From NCBI GenBank assembly GCA_002348725.1, contig DEAO01000036.1, positions 12,047-28,879 on the forward strand: a stretch of DNA of 16,833 nucleotides, given 5' to 3'. The DNA comes from Fidelibacterota bacterium UBA2980. Lineage in GTDB: Bacteria; Fidelibacterota; Marinisomatia; Marinisomatales; Marinisomataceae. The notes below the pieces were generated by a model that saw only the letters and a program-made list of their open reading frames with translations, was not told the origin of the DNA and ran no database searches. Of this stretch, positions 14,269-16,833 are shown one piece after another (positions within the stretch are counted from its first letter, which is position 1; the number at the start of each line of letters is the position of its first letter). The position numbers were made by a program, and so were the translations under genes.

Positions 14269-15560
14269 TTAATAAGAAACAGCCAAAAAAAGTATTATTA
14301 AAAAGAGGTAGGATTATTGATCCTTTCTCTAAAAAAACATTTATTGGAGATATTCTAATAGAGAATGGAAAAATTGCTTCTATCAAGAAAAATATATCTT
14401 CTAAGGATAAAAATATATTTAGAATCGATTGTAAAGGTTTGGTAGTAACTCATGGTTTCTGTGATATTCATGTGCATTTTAGAGAACCTGGAAGAGAAGA
14501 CAAAGAAACGCTTGAATCTGGATCTATAGCTGCACTGGCAGGTGGTTTTACTCAAGTGTGTACAATGCCTAATACTAATCCTCCTATTGATTCTCCAGAA
14601 CATGTTTATTATATAAAAAGTAAGAGTAATACTCTTCCAATAGATATCTTTCCTATTGGCGCTGTATCTTTAGGTCAAAAAGGAGAAGAATTAACTGAAA
14701 TGCTTATAATGAAAGATAATGGTGCTATTGCTTTTAGCGATGATGGAATTCCTATTCAAAATGCACAGTTTATGGCATTAGCATTGAAATATTCAAAAAT
14801 GACGAACCTTCCTATTATTAATCATGCAGAGGATATCTATTTAAGAAATGAAGGAGTAATGAATGCAGGTCCAAATTCAAACAATTTAGGCCTTAAAGGC
14901 AACCCAAGTTTAGCAGAATCAATCATGGTTTATCGAGATCTTGCACTGGCCTCATCCTTGGGTGCTCGATTACATATTCCACATATTTCAACGAAAGATT
15001 CTGTTGGGCTAGTTAAATTATTTAAGTCAAAGAATAAACTAATTACTGCAGAGGTCTCTCCTCACCATTTATATTTTTGCGATGATGATATTGTCGATTT
15101 TAACACAAACCTAAAAGTTGGACCTCCAATTAGATCTAAATCTGATAGAAAAAAATTAATTGAAGGTATTAAGAGTGGTATTATTGATTGTATTGCTACT
15201 GATCACGCTCCTCATACAATTGAGGATAAAGAAACGACTTTCAATGATGCCGAATTTGGTATGATTGGTTTAGAAAGTTGTTTTGGAGTAGTAAATAAGG
15301 TTTTAGTTAAAGATAACGGAATGAGTCTTAAATCATTAATTGAAAAATTAACTGTTAATCCTAGAAAGATTATGAATATCAATAGAGATTTGTTTGCAGT
15401 AGGTGAAAAGGCCCAAATTACTATTTTTGACCCAAATGAGAAGTGGAAATTTTCAGAAAAAAATATTTATTCTAAATCATCCAATTCACCTTTTATTGGA
15501 CATGATTTAGTTGGTAAAGTTAAATATGTGTTCTCAAAAGACTCATTTTTCACTTTATAA
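14265..15560 (+). CDS. pyrC: Dihydroorotase, class I (PyrC)
   Basis: PyrC closes carbamoyl aspartate to dihydroorotate, the step after PyrB. The 431-residue amidohydrolase has the metal motif DIHVHFREPG (HxH at 69 and 71), GGFTQVCTMPNTNPP, the AFSDDG segment with aspartate 159 that takes the place of a carbamylated lysine in class I enzymes, NHAED, HIPHIST, and the catalytic ATDHAPH segment. Length fits class I (about 420-430) rather than the shorter E. coli type (about 350). Some class I paralogues next to pyrB are inactive, but here the metal and catalytic motifs are complete. The start overlaps the pyrB stop (ATGA) without a Shine-Dalgarno site. The gene is followed by a 65-base gap and rplM. 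Confidence 0.96.
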   Translation: MINKKQPKKVLLKRGRIIDPFSKKTFIGDILIENGKIASIKKNISSKDKNIFRIDCKGLVVTHGFCDIHVHFREPGREDKETLESGSIAALAGGFTQVCTMPNTNPPIDSPEHVYYIKSKSNTLPIDIFPIGAVSLGQKGEELTEMLIMKDNGAIAFSDDGIPIQNAQFMALALKYSKMTNLPIINHAEDIYLRNEGVMNAGPNSNNLGLKGNPSLAESIMVYRDLALASSLGARLHIPHISTKDSVGLVKLFKSKNKLITAEVSPHHLYFCDDDIVDFNTNLKVGPPIRSKSDRKKLIEGIKSGIIDCIATDHAPHTIEDKETTFNDAEFGMIGLESCFGVVNKVLVKDNGMSLKSLIEKLTVNPRKIMNINRDLFAVGEKAQITIFDPNEKWKFSEKNIYSKSSNSPFIGHDLVGKVKYVFSKDSFFTL

Positions 15561-15577
15561 ATTTACTAATCATTGTT

Positions 15578-15609
15578 ATTGACTAATCAAGTCACATCAA
15601 TTAAGTTTC
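15578..15609 (+). promoter_or_regulatory. Possible Bacteroidota-type promoter for rplM-rpsI-rpsB
   Basis: In the 65-base gap before rplM, ATTG at 15578-15581 and TAAGTTTC at 15602-15609 are 20 bases apart. This resembles the Bacteroidota pattern TTTG/TTG (-33) and TAnnTTTG (-7), with one mismatch in the -7 element. A small dyad TGACT-N5-AGTCA (15580-15594) overlaps the upstream element. TTGACT at 15579-15584 could instead be a sigma-70 -35 box, but the matching -10 is poor. In DNA this AT-rich such matches arise by chance; the position before a ribosomal protein operon is the main support. Confidence 0.35.
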
Positions 15610-15625
15610 TTCGTTTTAAAAGTTT

Positions 15626-16057
15626 ATGAAAACAAAGACAATATCAGTTAAAGAAATAGACCACAGATGGTGGTTGCTTGATGCCGACAACCAGGTATTA
15701 GGGAGATTTGCATCTAAAGTAGCTCAAATATTGAGAGGTAAACATAGACCTAACTTTGCACCAAACTTATATATGGGAGATGCTGTTGTTATTATTAATT
15801 CTGATAAAATTAGATTAACAGGGAATAAAGCTGATTCTAAGAAGTATTTCAAACATTCAGGTTATCCTGGTGGGGCAAAAATGATTAATTATAGCGATTT
15901 AATGAAAAACAGCTCTGATAAAGTAATTATCAATGCTGTTAAGGGTATGTTACCAAAGAATAAATTAGGTAGAGAAATTATAGGTCATCTTAGAGTTTAC
16001 AAAGGTGAAGTTCATAATCATGAAGCTCAAAATCCTGTTAAATGGAGTGACGCATAG
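15626..16057 (+). CDS. rplM: 50S ribosomal protein L13
   Basis: L13 (143 residues, E. coli 142) is an early assembly protein of the large ribosomal subunit. The family sequence is clear: WWLLDADNQVLGRFASKVAQILRGK near the start, then FAPNLYMGDAVVIINSDKIRLTGNK, KYFKHSGYPGG, VKGMLPKNKLGRE and LRVYKGEVHNHEAQNP. It is the first gene of an rplM-rpsI-rpsB cluster, an order seen in Bacteroidota and relatives. Its stop codon shares one base with the GTG start of rpsI. No Shine-Dalgarno site is seen; the sequence before the ATG is T-rich. No clear leader hairpin for feedback control is visible in the short gap upstream. Confidence 0.98.
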   Translation: MKTKTISVKEIDHRWWLLDADNQVLGRFASKVAQILRGKHRPNFAPNLYMGDAVVIINSDKIRLTGNKADSKKYFKHSGYPGGAKMINYSDLMKNSSDKVIINAVKGMLPKNKLGREIIGHLRVYKGEVHNHEAQNPVKWSDA

Positions 16058-16452
16058 TGAAAAAAGAATCTTTTACCGCCATTGGACGAAGAAAAAACTC
16101 AACAGCAAGAGTATATTTGTCACATGGGTCGGGAAAATTTGTTATAAATAAAAAATCTGATATTAATTCATATCTCAAAAGAGAATCCTTGGTAATTCAT
16201 GCCATGAAACCACTCGATATTTTGAATCTTAAAAATAAATATGATTTAACAATTAATGTTTCAGGAGGCGGATTAACTGGTCAGGCTGGAGCAATTCAGT
16301 TAGGTGTTGCAAGAGCGCTATTAAGCTCTAATGAAGAATTCAGATCTCAGTTAAAATCTCATGGTTTATTGACAAGAGATTCTAGAGAGGTTGAAAGAAA
16401 GAAATATGGTCAACCTGGAGCAAGAAAGAAATTCCAATTTTCAAAGAGATAA
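16057..16452 (+). CDS. rpsI: 30S ribosomal protein S9
   Basis: S9 (131 residues, E. coli 130) lies in the head of the small subunit, with its C-terminal tail reaching the P-site tRNA. The family motifs AIGRRKNSTARVYL, VNVSGGG-like NVSGGGLTGQAGAIQLGVARALL, DSREVERKKYG and the final FQFSKR are present. The tail GQPGARKKFQFSKR is the variant with an extra Gly-Ala rather than the E. coli GLRKARRRPQFSKR form. The start is GTG, joined to the rplM stop as TAGTG, with a GGAG site at 16044-16047 inside the end of rplM, 9 bases upstream. The gene ends 6 bases before rpsB. Confidence 0.97.
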   Translation: MKKESFTAIGRRKNSTARVYLSHGSGKFVINKKSDINSYLKRESLVIHAMKPLDILNLKNKYDLTINVSGGGLTGQAGAIQLGVARALLSSNEEFRSQLKSHGLLTRDSREVERKKYGQPGARKKFQFSKR

Positions 16453-16458
16453 TATATT

Positions 16459-16833
16459 ATGATCAATATTACAAAAGATGAATTGTTAAAATCCGGTGCT
16501 CATTTTGGGCATGTAACAAGTAAGACCGATCCTAATTTTAGAGATTATGTTGTTTCTCAAAAGAATGGTATTGATATTATTAATCTCGATGATACAATAG
16601 ATCGTTTAAACAAAGCTTTGTCTTTTATTAAATCTACTGTAGATAGAAATGGGGAAGTTTTATTTGTAGGAACCAAAAAACATGCAAAAGACGTCATACA
16701 GCAGGAAGCAGATAGGTGCGGCATGTTTTATGTTGTTGAAAGATGGTTAGGCGGTACGCTAACAAATTTTTCTACCATCAAAAAAAGCATTAAAAGACTA
16801 CAGTCCTTAGAGAAAGAAGGATCTTCTGTTTAT
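16459..16833 (+). CDS. rpsB: 30S ribosomal protein S2, 5' part (runs off the window)
   Basis: The frame is open from the ATG at 16459 to the last base (125 codons), with no stop. It begins MINITKDELLKSGAHFGH and contains NGIDIINLDDTIDRL, LFVGTKKHAKDVI and ERWLGGTLTNFSTIKKSIKRL, the standard S2 landmarks; full S2 is about 240 residues or more. S2 joins the small subunit late and helps recruit S1 and the message. Residues 20-34 (TSKTDPNFRDYVVSQ) depart from the common pattern TRxWNPxMxPYIFxxR: the tryptophan and several basic residues are missing. The start is 6 bases after rpsI with no strong Shine-Dalgarno site. The elongation factor gene tsf would be expected next. Confidence 0.96.
   Translation, partial: MINITKDELLKSGAHFGHVTSKTDPNFRDYVVSQKNGIDIINLDDTIDRLNKALSFIKSTVDRNGEVLFVGTKKHAKDVIQQEADRCGMFYVVERWLGGTLTNFSTIKKSIKRLQSLEKEGSSVY

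Overview
The window is a densely packed, AT-rich (roughly 30% GC by eye) piece of bacterial chromosome. All 18 recognised genes, plus a 5' fragment, lie on the + strand. Intergenic gaps are mostly under 25 bp and neighbouring genes often overlap by 1-8 bp. No stretch over 300 bases lacks a gene; the longest gaps are 113 bp before dnaK and 65 bp before rplM. I see no tRNA, rRNA, CRISPR array, insertion sequence or sign of recent transfer. The organism looks Gram-negative: it has a LolCD lipoprotein exporter, a DnaK with the Gram-negative type N-terminal insert and a TamB/AsmA-like envelope protein. A MoxR-DUF58 pair, an rplM-rpsI-rpsB order and many starts without a Shine-Dalgarno sequence suggest the FCB group. 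The small intergenic spaces and low GC would suit a streamlined marine lineage such as Marinimicrobia (SAR406). This placement is an inference from gene content, not a search result.

Layout: (1) 1-1831, the end of an unknown gene, then a LolC/E-type permease and a LolD ATPase as an overlapping pair. (2) 1832-1944, a control region with a near-perfect sigma-54 (-24/-12) promoter and, just upstream, a 9-bp-arm inverted repeat. (3) 1945-3846, dnaK. (4) 3885-8040, a membrane-anchored TamB/AsmA-like protein, a MoxR AAA+ ATPase, a DUF58 protein and a lipoprotein/membrane protein resembling the BatD-type partner; this is a shortened form of the MoxR/Bat locus. (5) 8059-10878, efp, accB, accC and gcvH, that is translation elongation through polyproline, the biotin carrier and biotin carboxylase of acetyl-CoA carboxylase, and the lipoyl carrier of the glycine cleavage system. 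(6) 10880-13311, a XerD-type recombinase, an M50 site-2-protease-family membrane protein and miaA. (7) 13339-15560, pyrB and pyrC, consecutive steps of pyrimidine synthesis with overlapping reading frames. (8) 15626-16833, rplM, rpsI and the first 125 codons of rpsB, probably from their own promoter.

Most of the window is housekeeping. The most interesting items are the sigma-54 promoter and palindrome in front of dnaK, because chaperone genes are normally driven by sigma-32 or by HrcA/CIRCE control; the orphan TamB-like gene between dnaK and moxR; and the split between genes with strong Shine-Dalgarno sites (dnaK, moxR, gcvH, pyrB, rpsI) and the majority with none.
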